Notes under the pieces: model-generated
The model's input: only the letters and a program-made list of their open reading frames with translations
The model's database searches: none
What the model was told of the DNA's origin: nothing
Program-made: the position numbers and the translations under genes
Shown here: one piece after another, positions 18,246 to 28,480 of the stretch
Numbering within the stretch: position 1 is the first letter of the stretch
How the letters are laid out: each line of letters starts with the position of its first letter
NCBI GenBank assembly: GCA_965217125.1
Contig: OZ244244.1
Location: 310,001 to 374,000, forward strand
Direction: 5' to 3'
Source: JAAOIF01 sp965217125
Lineage (GTDB): Bacteria > Pseudomonadota > Gammaproteobacteria > PS1 > Pseudothioglobaceae
Length of the DNA stretch: 64,000 bases

Positions 18246-20079
18246 GTGCCGCCTCCTGGCTACGACTAAGCAACTCCACAATATCTAACACTTCAACATT
18301 ACTATCTATAACACCATCTAACATAGTTTTACAATTAGGGCAGGCAGTAATAACTGTTGTTGCTTGCACTTCTTGCACATCGGCAATCCGCATATCTGCA
18401 ATCCGTGTCTTAGCTGCAATATCAGAAAACCCAGCACCTCCTCCATAGCCACAACATCGTGAGCGATATTTACTGCGTGGCATTTCTTCTATATTAACAC
18501 CTACTTTCTTTAATAAATTTCTTGGAACTTGTATGACATCATTATATCGACCTAAATAACAAGGGTCATGATAGGTAATATTTTTAATATCTAATTTTGC
18601 TAACTTTTTATTTTCAAATAATTGATTCAAAAACTCAGTATGATGTTGAATATTTACCTTTAAATTAGTATATTCTTGTTTAAATACATGATATACATGA
18701 GGGTCACAAGTGACTAAGGTGCCAAACTGGAATTGATTAATTATGTTGGTATTTGCCGCAGACAAGCTTTGAAATAACGCCTCATCTCCTAACCTACGAG
18801 CAGTATCGCCGCAATCATATTCTTGTTCTAAAATAGCAATACTGATTCCTTGTTGTTTTACAATAGACACAAATTGGCGTAGTGTTTTATGGTTATGTAA
18901 TTCAAATCCAGCTTCGCCTATCCAAAGTAAAATATCATAAAAATTACCCGGTTGAATAGTATCTAATTCAAACTCTGCCGCCCAGTTTGCTCTGGCATAA
19001 ATGGAATGGTTTGATAATGTTTTGGTATCTCGCAGGCTTGCAAGAACTTTAGCACTACTTGCCGGCAATTTTCCTAAAGCCATAGTTTGGTGGCGGCGCA
19101 GGTCTATAATCGCATCAATATGTTCCACCATCATCGGACATTCATACACACAAGCCCTACATGTAGTGCATGACCATAAAGTATCTGCTGATAAAAATCC
19201 ACCTATAATATGTTTGCTATTATTTGTTTGCCAGTTTAAATTAGGGTGATTTAAACCAGCATAATTAGCTGAATCTGTAACATTAGCACTAAGGTAAGTA
19301 GCTTGAAGCAGGTCTTGAATTAGTTTTTTAGGGTTTAATGGCTGTCCTGCCTCAAATGCAGGGCACATTGCCTGACAGCGCCCACATTCAATGCAAGCAT
19401 CAAAATTAAGTTTTTGCTGCCATAAAAAATCATCTACTGTATCTACACCTAAAACATCTGCTTGATTAGTTGCAATAGTTTTGAGTGCAGTATCATTATT
19501 TGCAAAGCGTTTTGCTCTAGGGTGAAAAGCCAGATTTAAACTGCCGGAAAAAATGTGTTTTAATGGTTTATTTAGTTTGCCGCTAAATGCAATAAAATAA
19601 GATGAAAGTAGAGCTAAAATCAAAACAATAATAGTTGAAATGCTATCGTAGCTTTGTATCTGCACAAAAAACAATAAAAACATACTTGCAGAAAAAACAA
19701 TAAACATTGACGGTAGGCTCAAAAAATCTCCTGCTGAGCGTTGATTTTTTAATTGATTTACTCGGCGTTTTTTTAAAAAAACTACTCCTGCAAGAATCAT
19801 TAAACTACCAACAAAACCTACCCAGATAAAGCTATCAACCAACAAACTAACTAATAATGTTAATATTATTAGTGCGCTTCCACCCGCTATTAAGATATGC
19901 ATTATGCTAGATTGTCGTTCTCTATCTACCACATCATGCACATCAACAAAAAATCGTTTAGGAATATATTTAAGGTTTGACCAAGTTATGTTTTGCTCTA
20001 TTTTATAAATAGATAATCGGCGTCTAAAAGAAACTATTATGCCAACAATAAATACTAAAAAAATAAGTGTTAAATACAT
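18232..20079 (-). CDS. dgcB: dimethylglycine demethylation Fe-S protein DgcB
   Basis: Membrane-associated electron-transfer partner of DgcA. N-terminal hydrophobic segments (about 1-20, 65-85, 88-105, 120-165) precede two 4Fe-4S motifs, CIECGRCQAMCP near 233 and CTTCRACVYECP near 294. Two CCG-type cysteine-rich regions follow (HDPCYLGRYND and RCCGYGGGAGF), as in heterodisulfide-reductase subunit D and glycolate-oxidase Fe-S proteins. The 615 residues and the order dgcA-dgcB-etfA-etfB match the Pseudomonas dimethylglycine locus. It starts 3 bases after dgcA. Confidence 0.9.
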   Translation of the reverse strand: MYLTLIFLVFIVGIIVSFRRRLSIYKIEQNITWSNLKYIPKRFFVDVHDVVDRERQSSIMHILIAGGSALIILTLLVSLLVDSFIWVGFVGSLMILAGVVFLKKRRVNQLKNQRSAGDFLSLPSMFIVFSASMFLLFFVQIQSYDSISTIIVLILALLSSYFIAFSGKLNKPLKHIFSGSLNLAFHPRAKRFANNDTALKTIATNQADVLGVDTVDDFLWQQKLNFDACIECGRCQAMCPAFEAGQPLNPKKLIQDLLQATYLSANVTDSANYAGLNHPNLNWQTNNSKHIIGGFLSADTLWSCTTCRACVYECPMMVEHIDAIIDLRRHQTMALGKLPASSAKVLASLRDTKTLSNHSIYARANWAAEFELDTIQPGNFYDILLWIGEAGFELHNHKTLRQFVSIVKQQGISIAILEQEYDCGDTARRLGDEALFQSLSAANTNIINQFQFGTLVTCDPHVYHVFKQEYTNLKVNIQHHTEFLNQLFENKKLAKLDIKNITYHDPCYLGRYNDVIQVPRNLLKKVGVNIEEMPRSKYRSRCCGYGGGAGFSDIAAKTRIADMRIADVQEVQATTVITACPNCKTMLDGVIDSNVEVLDIVELLSRSQEAAHATH

Positions 20080-20082
20080 TAT

Positions 20083-22143
20083 TCAAAAATCTTTAACTAA
20101 GCGTAAAGAATCATAAATAGCCCCATGAATATTGCGTGGAGAAATACTTTCTCCCACTCTATACAATAAAAAGTCATTGCCATTAGTGGGCATATCTAAT
20201 GAACTTTGTTTGTTATTTGAATACAATTGGGCAATATCAGTAATTCCTTTGTTTAAAGATTGCTGTTTTAATTGCCAGTAAAGCCTATCTCTTGGCGCTG
20301 TGCCATTTTCAATCAACACTTGATCAACCTCTCGTTCTTCTAATTGTTCGGTATATTCATTACGCAAAACAGCAATTTTTTTATCTTTTTCAGCATACAC
20401 CCGGTCTAAGTAAAAGTTAGGTGTTAATATGACATTATGGGCATACAGCCGACGATAAAATACAGGAAAAGTAGTGCCACCCACATCATCTGCTGCTTTA
20501 ACATCAGGAGTAACAAGCTCAACCAATTTACCTTCGCTTGCAACAAAATCTGCCACCCCAGCGCCTGCATGTTGGCTAAATACATCATAAATAAGTATAT
20601 TTTCTTTTAATGCAACTTTAGCGCTAAGCACATCGCGCGCACTTTCACAAAGCCCTTCCTCAAAACCCCAATCTGGATTTTCCAACACATTAGCCGTGCC
20701 ACCAGTAGCAATAATCACAATATCAGGGCACTCTTCCAAGATTTTATTTTGATCTACTTTGCTACCAAGCCTCAGATCAACATTTAACCTTGCAAGCTCA
20801 AGTTCAAACCAACGAGTTATTCCTGCTATTTGCTCTCTTTGTGGCACTTTAGCGGCCAATACTAACTGACCACCTAAAACATCTTGTTGTTCAAATAACA
20901 CAACATCATGACCTCGCTCTTTAGCAACTCTTGCCGCTTCAAGGCCAGCCGGGCCAGCGCCAACCACTACTATTTTTCTTTTGCCTGTATTGCTTTGGCT
21001 GATAATATGTGGCATAGTCGCCTCGCGTGAGGTGGCAGCATTTTGGACGCAAAGCACATCTTGACCAAAATATTGGCGATCTATACAATAGTTTGCACTT
21101 ACACACTGTTTAATTTGATTTTCCTTGCCTTCTTGTAATTTCTGCATCAAATATGGGTCGGCAATATGTGCTCTTGTCATACCTACCATATCCACTGCAC
21201 CACTGGCTAATATTTTTTCTGCTTGAATTGGGTCTTTAATATTTTGTGCGTGCATAACCGGAATATCAACAACAGTTTTAATTCCTGCAGCAAGGTGCAA
21301 AAATGGTTGTGGCGGTAATGACATGGGCGGCATACAATTAGCTAAAGTATTATGGGTATCAGCACCTGAGCCAGTAACAGAAATAAAATCAATCAATTTA
21401 CTTTTGCTTAATGCCTGAGCAATTTCTTTAAAATCTTGATGTGATAAACCATCAGCATGAAATTCATCTCCACACATTCTAATTCCCACACAAAAATCAG
21501 AACCAACTTGTTTGCGAACAGATTCTAACACTTCAAAACCAAATCGCATTCTATTTTCTAAGGAACCACCATACATATCACCGCGTTTATTAACCCGCGG
21601 ACTCCAAAATTGGTCAATAAGGTGTTGGTGGTCAGCAGATATTTCTATACCATCCAAACCAGAAGCTTTTACTCGGCGTGCCGCTTCTCCAAAATCATTG
21701 ATAATTCGCTTTATATCTTCATATTCAATAGTCTTTGCAACCCCTCGATGAACAGGCTCACGCACCCCGCTCGGAGATACTAAATGTGGCCAGTCGCCAC
21801 CATAATAATTACTACGCCTGCCCATATGAGTGGCTTGTATCATAATTTTGGCGCCATTCTTATGCATTATCTGTGCTAAATTTGTTAAATGCGGAATTAC
21901 GCTATCATTAGTTAAGTCAATTGATTTCCACCAATTTGCTGGACTATCTAAGGAAACTGGACTAGAGCCTCCGCAAATAGCCAAACCTAATCCACCCTTT
22001 GCTTTGGCTTCATAATATTTTAAGTATCTCTCGGTAGGATAGCCATTTTCTGCATATACTTCAGCATGAGCGGTGCTCACAATACGGTTTTTAATTGTTA
22101 CTTTATTTAAGGTAATGGGGGTAAATATATGTTCGTAACTCAT
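20083..22143 (-). CDS. dgcA: dimethylglycine demethylase subunit DgcA
   Basis: Flavoprotein of the trimethylamine dehydrogenase/old-yellow-enzyme family converting dimethylglycine to sarcosine. The 686 residues equal the length of Pseudomonas DgcA. An FMN TIM barrel (about 1-350) is followed by a 4Fe-4S site (CVSANYCIDRQYFGQDVLC, about 344-362), then a dinucleotide fold with RKIVVVGAGPAGLEAARVA near 390. ISADHQHLIDQFWSPRVN near 170 is the barrel active-site region. It overlaps the DUF5943 gene by 4 bases. Other secondary or tertiary amines cannot be excluded as substrate, but the gene order argues for dimethylglycine. Confidence 0.9.
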   Translation of the reverse strand: MSYEHIFTPITLNKVTIKNRIVSTAHAEVYAENGYPTERYLKYYEAKAKGGLGLAICGGSSPVSLDSPANWWKSIDLTNDSVIPHLTNLAQIMHKNGAKIMIQATHMGRRSNYYGGDWPHLVSPSGVREPVHRGVAKTIEYEDIKRIINDFGEAARRVKASGLDGIEISADHQHLIDQFWSPRVNKRGDMYGGSLENRMRFGFEVLESVRKQVGSDFCVGIRMCGDEFHADGLSHQDFKEIAQALSKSKLIDFISVTGSGADTHNTLANCMPPMSLPPQPFLHLAAGIKTVVDIPVMHAQNIKDPIQAEKILASGAVDMVGMTRAHIADPYLMQKLQEGKENQIKQCVSANYCIDRQYFGQDVLCVQNAATSREATMPHIISQSNTGKRKIVVVGAGPAGLEAARVAKERGHDVVLFEQQDVLGGQLVLAAKVPQREQIAGITRWFELELARLNVDLRLGSKVDQNKILEECPDIVIIATGGTANVLENPDWGFEEGLCESARDVLSAKVALKENILIYDVFSQHAGAGVADFVASEGKLVELVTPDVKAADDVGGTTFPVFYRRLYAHNVILTPNFYLDRVYAEKDKKIAVLRNEYTEQLEEREVDQVLIENGTAPRDRLYWQLKQQSLNKGITDIAQLYSNNKQSSLDMPTNGNDFLLYRVGESISPRNIHGAIYDSLRLVKDF

Positions 22144-22676
22144 ATTTTTCTCTTAATAATAAATACACAGTATTCGCTGTTTGCACTACAAACACAGCTT
22201 TCTTCAAAACCAACAAAACCAGCGCTCAAAGCTAAATCTTGCGCCACCCAATCAGCAGCACCAGCAAACCATCCACCAAACATATAACAAACTTTGTGTC
22301 CAACATTGTCATTAGCATTAAATTGCTTTTCATATTTTACAAAAGCAGAATGTGCGACCATAATTTTTAAACTATCAAGATTATCATCTATAAAAGAAAA
22401 CAAACCCCAACCTCTTTGAGACAGCCTTTTTAAATAATGGTGAAATACATTTATGCCATTAAGTTGATGGGTTTTTGCTTCAGCGCAACACCAATAATAA
22501 GCAGATTTATAACCAGCGCTATATAAAATTTCACTGTAGCGTTTGAGCCCAAGTTCAGCCTCAATTGCTTTATGATTATTGATAAAAAAGTGTCTTGGCA
22601 CATATAGCATAGGCAAATCATTAGTTTTCCATTCTCCAGTAACTTCATCTACATTAATTGGAACTAAAGGCTTCAT
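22140..22676 (-). CDS. DUF5943 / V4R-like protein of the dimethylglycine locus
   Basis: Protein of 178 residues related to the 4-vinyl reductase (V4R) fold; its Pseudomonas counterpart lies between the dipeptidase and dgcA genes. A cysteine-rich C-terminus (GFEESCVCSANSEYCVFII) and a CYMFGGWFAGAADW segment are the clearest features. No catalytic role is known to me; small-molecule sensing or accessory assembly is possible. It overlaps its neighbours by 1 and 4 bases, so it is surely co-translated. Confidence 0.75.
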   Translation of the reverse strand: MKPLVPINVDEVTGEWKTNDLPMLYVPRHFFINNHKAIEAELGLKRYSEILYSAGYKSAYYWCCAEAKTHQLNGINVFHHYLKRLSQRGWGLFSFIDDNLDSLKIMVAHSAFVKYEKQFNANDNVGHKVCYMFGGWFAGAADWVAQDLALSAGFVGFEESCVCSANSEYCVFIIKRKI

Positions 22677-23641
22677 TAAAGCACCTCATCTAAAAGTTTA
22701 AACCAGTTTTCTCCCATAATATTTTCAATCTTGCCATCTGACCATTTGGCTTTATTCATCGCTTTGGTTAAATTAGGAAAATCTCCAATTTTTCGCATCC
22801 CTAATGGATTGATAATTTCACCAAAATCTGTGAGTTTGCGCCCCATACCTTTGTCGTGAGTAATCCATTTGAAAAAATCATCCCCATAACCTTGAGTAAA
22901 ATCTGTGCCAATGCCAACCCGCTCTTCTCCAACTAAATTTACCACATAGTCAATTGCCTCAACATAATCATCCACTGTAGAATTTACCCCTTTTGCTAAA
23001 AATGGAGCAAACATAGTAACTCCAACAAAACCATTATGTTTGGCAATAAATTTTAGTTGCTCATCTGACTTGTTTCTAGGATGTGCTTTTAAGCCTGCTG
23101 GCAAACAATGTGAATAACATACTGGTTTTTCAGAAGCTTGTATAACATCTATTGAACTTTGAGGACCTACATGCGATAAATCACATAAAATACCAACACG
23201 ATTCATTTCTGCAACAATTTCTCTGCCATAATCAGATAATCCATTATCTTTTTCATAACAACCAGTACAAATTAAATTTTGGGTATTGTATGCCATCTGG
23301 ATCACACTCACGCCTAAGTCTTTAAATATTTTTACATAACCTAAATTATCTTCAAAAGCATGTGCATTTTGAAATCCATAAATAATCCCGGTTTTATTTT
23401 GTTGCTTAGCTTGGCGAATATCGGCAACATTTCTGACTTTAAGCAAAATATCGCTATGTTTTTCTATATGTTTATTCATCTGCACAATATTATTTACTGT
23501 TGCTTGAAAATTCTCCCAAACCGATACCGTGCAATTAGCCGCAGTCAAACCGCCAGCGCGCATATCATTAAAAATATCTGTAGACCAATTTGCAATAATC
23601 AATCCATCAATTACGCTAATATCATCATGTTTAACATTCAT
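22676..23641 (-). CDS. M19 (renal dipeptidase) family protein of the dimethylglycine locus
   Basis: TIM-barrel metallohydrolase of 321 residues. Metal-site wording typical of membrane dipeptidase is visible: CDLSHVGPQSSIDVI near 153, YSHCLPAGLKAHPRN near 175-190, and GIGTDFTQGYGDDFFKW near 242-258. A homologue sits at the same place beside dgcAB in Pseudomonas, so it is probably part of betaine metabolism instead of general peptide turnover; its substrate is unknown. It has a clear aaggaga ribosome site. Confidence 0.82.
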   Translation of the reverse strand: MNVKHDDISVIDGLIIANWSTDIFNDMRAGGLTAANCTVSVWENFQATVNNIVQMNKHIEKHSDILLKVRNVADIRQAKQQNKTGIIYGFQNAHAFEDNLGYVKIFKDLGVSVIQMAYNTQNLICTGCYEKDNGLSDYGREIVAEMNRVGILCDLSHVGPQSSIDVIQASEKPVCYSHCLPAGLKAHPRNKSDEQLKFIAKHNGFVGVTMFAPFLAKGVNSTVDDYVEAIDYVVNLVGEERVGIGTDFTQGYGDDFFKWITHDKGMGRKLTDFGEIINPLGMRKIGDFPNLTKAMNKAKWSDGKIENIMGENWFKLLDEVL

Positions 23642-23667
23642 ATTTTCTCCTTAATTAGTTTATAAAT

Positions 23668-25197
23668 TTACTCAATATTAGAATCTGCAAAACTGGATTT
23701 TCTGTTATCCATATAATCCAATAAAGCCTTATCAATCGCCGCATCTAATTCTGGTAACTGATAATCTGCCAGCATTTTTTTATATTTAGCATTTGCTCGT
23801 TGAGAAATATCAAAAGCCCCATCTTCTTCCCATTGTTCAAAACTATTGTCATCACATAAATCAGAGCGATAAAATGCGTTTTTAAAATTACGCTGAGTAT
23901 GCGCACAACCAAGAAAATGTTTTTTAGGTCCAACCTCACGAATAGCGTCCATTGCTTGACCGTTTTCTGTCATATCAACGCCTTTAGCCGCCACTGCCAA
24001 CATACCAGCTTGGTCAGTATCCATAATAAATTTTTCATAACCCATTGCAAGTCCGCCTTCCAGCCAACCTGCGGTATGCAAGGCAAAATTCACCCCTGCA
24101 TGTAGCGAGGCTTGTAGTGTATTGGCTGCCTCATAAGCTGCTTGAGCATCAGCAATCTTAGAAGCAGTAAATCCTCCACCAGAACGAAATGGAACTCCTA
24201 AACGCCGCGCTAATGATGCTGAAATATTAATCATATGCCCAGCCTCAGGAGTGCCAAATGTAGGAGCACCAGATTGCATCGACATAGAGCTTACAAAATT
24301 ACCATACACCACTGGTGCGCCCGGATTAACCAACTGAACAAACGCCATTCCAGCAAGCCCTTCTGCTAAAGATTGTGCTGCTACACCAGCAGCACAAACC
24401 GGCGACATAGCGCCAGCTATAACAAATGGGGTAATAATGCATGCTTGATTATTACGGGCATATACTTTGGCTGCTCCTAACATAGTAGCGTCAAATGACA
24501 TAGGCGAGCTGGCGTTAATTAGATTGATCAATACACAATTATTGGCAACAAATTTTTCACCAAAAACAATTTTTGCCATTTCGACAGAGTCTTGTGCACG
24601 AGAAGGAGCAGTTACTGAACCCATAAAAGCTTTATCAGAATATTTTATATGTGAATACACCATATCAAAATGTCGTTTATTCACTGGTAAATCTACTGGC
24701 TCACAAATAGTTCCACCTGAATGGTGCAGGTTATCTGATAAATACGCAAGCTTTACAAAATTATTAAAATCATTAATGTTGGCATAACGCCTACCTTCAT
24801 CTAAGTTACGCACAAACGGACTACCATAAGCTGGCGCTAAAACCATATTATTGCCACCAATCATAACGCTATTTGCTGGGTTTCTGGCGTGTTGTGTAAA
24901 TACTTTTGGTGCATTGTTTTGGATTAACTCACGACACATTCCTCGAGGAAATTTAACCAACTCTCCCTGCACAGTTGCCCCTGCTTTTGCCAAAATATCC
25001 AATGCTTGCGTATCGTCAGAAAATACAATGCCTACCTCTTCCAAAATGGTGTCTGCATTGTTTTCTATAATACTAAGTTGCTCATCATCTAAAATCTGAT
25101 AAACTGGAATTTTACGCTTAATATATGCGTCTTTTGGTGTTGCTGCTATACTTTCTTTAGCGGCTCTACCTCTATCTCTTCGTCTTTCTCTAGCCAT
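23668..25197 (-). CDS. MttB/MtgB-family methyltransferase (probable glycine betaine:corrinoid)
   Basis: Member of the trimethylamine methyltransferase family (COG5598) without an in-frame amber codon, so a non-pyrrolysine form like glycine betaine methyltransferase MtgB. It would move one methyl from a quaternary amine to a corrinoid protein. The 509 residues begin with a basic stretch (ARERRRDRGRAAKE) and a strong aggaggac ribosome site 6 bases before the ATG. It overlaps the RACo-like gene by 8 bases. The betaine assignment rests on the downstream dimethylglycine genes; carnitine, proline betaine or another quaternary amine is possible. Confidence 0.85.
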   Translation of the reverse strand: MARERRRDRGRAAKESIAATPKDAYIKRKIPVYQILDDEQLSIIENNADTILEEVGIVFSDDTQALDILAKAGATVQGELVKFPRGMCRELIQNNAPKVFTQHARNPANSVMIGGNNMVLAPAYGSPFVRNLDEGRRYANINDFNNFVKLAYLSDNLHHSGGTICEPVDLPVNKRHFDMVYSHIKYSDKAFMGSVTAPSRAQDSVEMAKIVFGEKFVANNCVLINLINASSPMSFDATMLGAAKVYARNNQACIITPFVIAGAMSPVCAAGVAAQSLAEGLAGMAFVQLVNPGAPVVYGNFVSSMSMQSGAPTFGTPEAGHMINISASLARRLGVPFRSGGGFTASKIADAQAAYEAANTLQASLHAGVNFALHTAGWLEGGLAMGYEKFIMDTDQAGMLAVAAKGVDMTENGQAMDAIREVGPKKHFLGCAHTQRNFKNAFYRSDLCDDNSFEQWEEDGAFDISQRANAKYKKMLADYQLPELDAAIDKALLDYMDNRKSSFADSNIE

Positions 25198-27118
25198 TTG
25201 CTGTCCTCCTATTGCGTTTTCTTAAATGTTTATTTGCAGTAACAGTTGATGCTGAAAATTGCATTGCATCAACAAAATACTGCTGAAATTTAGGTTCATT
25301 TGCACTTTCAATTTTAACTACTTTTTGTATCTGGGTAATCAGATTATTTTTAATTTTTTTATCTAATAATGCCATACTAGCTCCAACGCCAGCCGCATTC
25401 CCAATAGAAGTAATTTGCTCTTCTTGTGCCCCAGGAATGATATTAAGTTTGGCTACATAATATGGATTAAGATGTGCCCCAAAAGCACCTGCTAATAATA
25501 CTTTATCAAAAGTTTTACAATCAAGATGATCCATAAGCAAGCTAACTCCTGCAGATAGAGCAGCCTTAGCAAGTTGTATTGAGCGTATATCAACTTGTTC
25601 AATATACACCGGTTGCGCCCCGTCAATTAACAAAAATCGTAACATTACCCCGTCTTTTTTATCAAATCTTTGTTTTAAAGCACTATCAACAAATAACCCT
25701 CCTTGATCTATCAAACCACACTCTGCTAGTGCTACCATTGCTTCAATAATACCACTTCCGCAAAGACCAGTAATTGCAATTGATTTAAAGTTAGGCTCAT
25801 CTGACCAAACATCATCACCGATCTGTTTATAGCGCACTTCAAAAGTCTTTGGGCTGATTCTTATCCTCTCAATTGCACCGTAAGAAGCACGAACTCCGCT
25901 ACTAATTTCAGCACCTTCAAAAGCAGGGCCAGTGGGTGATGAAGTTGCATAAATCCTACCTTGATGAGACAACATAATTTCAGCGTTAGTTCCTATATCT
26001 ACCATCAATGTTGTGTGAGTGTGCATTTGTTCTCGCACACTTAAATAAGCCGCAGAAGTATCTGCACCTACATGACCGGCAATAAGCGGCAATAAACTAA
26101 CTCTGGTATTTTTATCAAGACCACACAGTCCAATATCATGAGCGCCTATCTCAATCCAATCACGAGTTGTTAAGGTAAATGGAGCTTGTCCAAGCTCAAT
26201 AGGTGACAACCCTAAAAACAAATGATGCATAATAGGATTACCAACTACACTAAGCTCAAGCATATGTATTAATTCAATATCAAGCTGCTTGCACGACTCA
26301 ATTAACAACAGCTCAAGTTTGTGGCGAATCGCTTGAGTTAATGTTTTTTGACCGTCGCTATTTAACATCACATACGACACTCTACTCATTAAATCTTCAC
26401 CATAGCGAATTTGTGGATTCATAGCTGAGTTTTCATAAACAAGCTCGCCAGTAGCAAGATTGTAAAGATAAATTGCAAGTGTGGTAGAGCCAATATCTAT
26501 TGCCGCACCATATATCTTAATTTTCTTTTGTTGATAAATAGCTATGACGCTAGATTCATCTCTTACAACCACCATCAACTTACCTTTAGTTTTAGTAATT
26601 AACTTTTGTAGCCCTGCTAACTGCGTCCATTCAAGTGTTGCCCTGACTCCTTGTTTTGCAAGTTGCTTAGTAAGATTTTCACTGGCTGATAAATTATTAT
26701 CCAGTGTAGCAGTTTCGAGCTCTAAATTATATATGCGAATTTTAGAATCACAATGATAATTAATTGCTTTGTTTTTTTTAGCAATATAAGGCTGATGCTC
26801 TTGCGAAGTATCTGGCACATCAACCACTAAATCACCTTGGATACGGGTTTGACACGCAAGACGCCTGTTAGCATATCCTTTATTATGTTGAATAAAATCA
26901 TATTCAACTTTGCTAATTTCACTTAGGTGTTCAGGTTTGCTATCAATTTTAAATTTTGCATGTTTGCCGTTACTCATCTCAACCCAGCATTGTTGGCATT
27001 GTCCATTACCACCACATAAAGATCTTATCGCAACACCAGCGCTTTGAGCGGCTGCTAACACAGTAGTATTAGCTTTCACCGTAGTTTTAAGACCTGAAGG
27101 GCTAAAGACGATTTTCAT
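25190..27118 (-). CDS. RACo-like reductive activator of corrinoid protein
   Basis: ATP-dependent reactivase that returns the inactive Co(II) corrinoid protein to Co(I). An N-terminal 2Fe-2S ferredoxin domain shows SLCGGNGQCQQC (about 32-43) and a later RLACQTRI cysteine. A long linker leads to the ASKHA ATPase (about 200-610), with YGAAIDIGSTTLAIYLYNL near 203 and DIGTNAEIMLS near 370. I start it at the ATG at 27118, which shares one base with the preceding stop (taatg); an upstream start at 27133 is less likely. It lies between the GFA and methyltransferase genes. Confidence 0.88.
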   Translation of the reverse strand: MKIVFSPSGLKTTVKANTTVLAAAQSAGVAIRSLCGGNGQCQQCWVEMSNGKHAKFKIDSKPEHLSEISKVEYDFIQHNKGYANRRLACQTRIQGDLVVDVPDTSQEHQPYIAKKNKAINYHCDSKIRIYNLELETATLDNNLSASENLTKQLAKQGVRATLEWTQLAGLQKLITKTKGKLMVVVRDESSVIAIYQQKKIKIYGAAIDIGSTTLAIYLYNLATGELVYENSAMNPQIRYGEDLMSRVSYVMLNSDGQKTLTQAIRHKLELLLIESCKQLDIELIHMLELSVVGNPIMHHLFLGLSPIELGQAPFTLTTRDWIEIGAHDIGLCGLDKNTRVSLLPLIAGHVGADTSAAYLSVREQMHTHTTLMVDIGTNAEIMLSHQGRIYATSSPTGPAFEGAEISSGVRASYGAIERIRISPKTFEVRYKQIGDDVWSDEPNFKSIAITGLCGSGIIEAMVALAECGLIDQGGLFVDSALKQRFDKKDGVMLRFLLIDGAQPVYIEQVDIRSIQLAKAALSAGVSLLMDHLDCKTFDKVLLAGAFGAHLNPYYVAKLNIIPGAQEEQITSIGNAAGVGASMALLDKKIKNNLITQIQKVVKIESANEPKFQQYFVDAMQFSASTVTANKHLRKRNRRTANG

Positions 27119-27507
27119 TATTCTGGCCACCAAGTTGAATACTGTGGCAAATCATCTTTTATTTGATAATAATGTGCTTTTTCACTAACAAAGACATGAC
27201 CTTTAGCAGCAAGAGATTTTGAATCATGTAGGCTTCCAACACAAATGCTAAAATAATCATTTTTGTCATTTTGCCAAAAAAGCTGAGAGCCGCACTCAGG
27301 GCAAAATCCATGCTTAGCTTTATCACTAACATAAAACCACTTAGGCTCGCCTTTTATTGATATATCTTTAAGTTGTGCCTGACTTGCTGCCATAAAATTG
27401 CCGGTCATGGTTCTGCATTGATTACAATGACAATACCAAATTGACTTTAGCTTGTGGACCTTATAGCTAATATTGCCACAAACACATGAACCTGTATATT
27501 CTATCAT
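27118..27507 (-). CDS. GFA/CENP-V family zinc protein
   Basis: Small zinc protein of about 129 residues from the glutathione-dependent formaldehyde-activating (GFA) family. Motifs: GSCVCGNISY near 6, WYCHCNQCRTMTGN near 24, and FCPECGSQLFW near 66, giving the usual zinc cysteines. The ATG at 27507 is chosen because it lies one base after the preceding stop and starts at the family's conserved N-terminus. Its place among demethylation genes suggests handling of formaldehyde released from dimethylglycine, although whether GFA proteins do this enzymatically is disputed. Confidence 0.8.
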   Translation of the reverse strand: MIEYTGSCVCGNISYKVHKLKSIWYCHCNQCRTMTGNFMAASQAQLKDISIKGEPKWFYVSDKAKHGFCPECGSQLFWQNDKNDYFSICVGSLHDSKSLAAKGHVFVSEKAHYYQIKDDLPQYSTWWPE

Positions 27508-27508
27508 T

Positions 27509-28399
27509 CTAACCCCTTCGTCCTCTTTTACTTTTACGATTACCAGACTGTGCGTTAGGGTCACGATATGCATTAATCCAATTAATACAATTTTCATCCA
27601 CACCAGTAAGAACATCTGCTGCTCTAACTGACCTGACTAATCCATCATGCAATGGATTTACAATTGCAGATGTCATACCCGCGCCAATAACCATTGGTAA
27701 AAAAGCATTATTAATTCCATTACGAGCTGGAATGCCAAAACTAATATTAGAGGCACCACAAGTAGTATTTACTTTAAGCTCTTTACGCAAACGAGCAAGC
27801 AATGAAAAAACTTGATTGCCTGCTTGTGATATTGCACCAATAGGCATTACTAATGGATCTACCACTACATCTTCTGCTTTAATCCCATGATCAATAGCAC
27901 GCTGCACAATAAATTTAGCAACTGCAAAGCGCTCATCAGGGTCTTCTTTAATGCCTTGTTCGTCATTTGAAATAGCCACAACCGCAGCATCATATTTTTT
28001 CACAAGTGGTAATACCCGCTCAAGAACTTCGCTCTCACCAGTAGTAGAATTAACTAAAGCTCGACCTTTATAGGCCGCAAGACCAGCTTCCAAAGCTTCA
28101 ATAATTGAAGAATCAATGCACAAAGGCACATCAACCACTGATTGCACTTGTCTAATTGTTTCTGCTAATATAGCAGGCTCATCAGCCAAAGGAATGCCGG
28201 CGTTTACATCCAACATTTGAGCGCCAGCTTCCACCTGAGCAATAGCATCTGCTCTAACACTGGAAAAATCTCCATTTTTCATTTGCTCTGCCAACAGTTT
28301 TCTACCGGTAGGATTAATCCGCTCGCCAATCATTACAAACGGCTTTCCAAAGCCTATTATTACCTCTTTTTTATCTGAACTTAATACTGTTTTTGTCAT
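27509..28399 (-). CDS. methyltetrahydrofolate:corrinoid methyltransferase (pterin-binding)
   Basis: Dihydropteroate-synthase-fold methyltransferase of the AcsE/MtgA type. It would transfer the methyl group from the corrinoid protein to tetrahydrofolate. FVMIGERINPTGRK near 21-34 and GAQMLDVNAGIPLADE near 58-73 are the pterin-binding signatures; CGASNISFGIPARN near 218 is also typical. The basic C-terminus (GNRKSKRGRRG) is unusual. An 82-base gap precedes it and a good aggaga ribosome site is present, so an internal promoter is possible. Confidence 0.88.
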   Translation of the reverse strand: MTKTVLSSDKKEVIIGFGKPFVMIGERINPTGRKLLAEQMKNGDFSSVRADAIAQVEAGAQMLDVNAGIPLADEPAILAETIRQVQSVVDVPLCIDSSIIEALEAGLAAYKGRALVNSTTGESEVLERVLPLVKKYDAAVVAISNDEQGIKEDPDERFAVAKFIVQRAIDHGIKAEDVVVDPLVMPIGAISQAGNQVFSLLARLRKELKVNTTCGASNISFGIPARNGINNAFLPMVIGAGMTSAIVNPLHDGLVRSVRAADVLTGVDENCINWINAYRDPNAQSGNRKSKRGRRG

Positions 28400-28480
28400 T
28401 TATATTTCTCCTTATTAGTTTAAATTGTAAAAATACTTAGTTTTTTACAGTTTATAAATTATTCAAAGTTGCTTTTAATG

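Noticed and set aside
23668..25197. Pyrrolysine-containing trimethylamine methyltransferase
   Set aside because: The frame is complete at the family length without an internal TAG and no pyl genes are seen, so it is the non-pyrrolysine branch.
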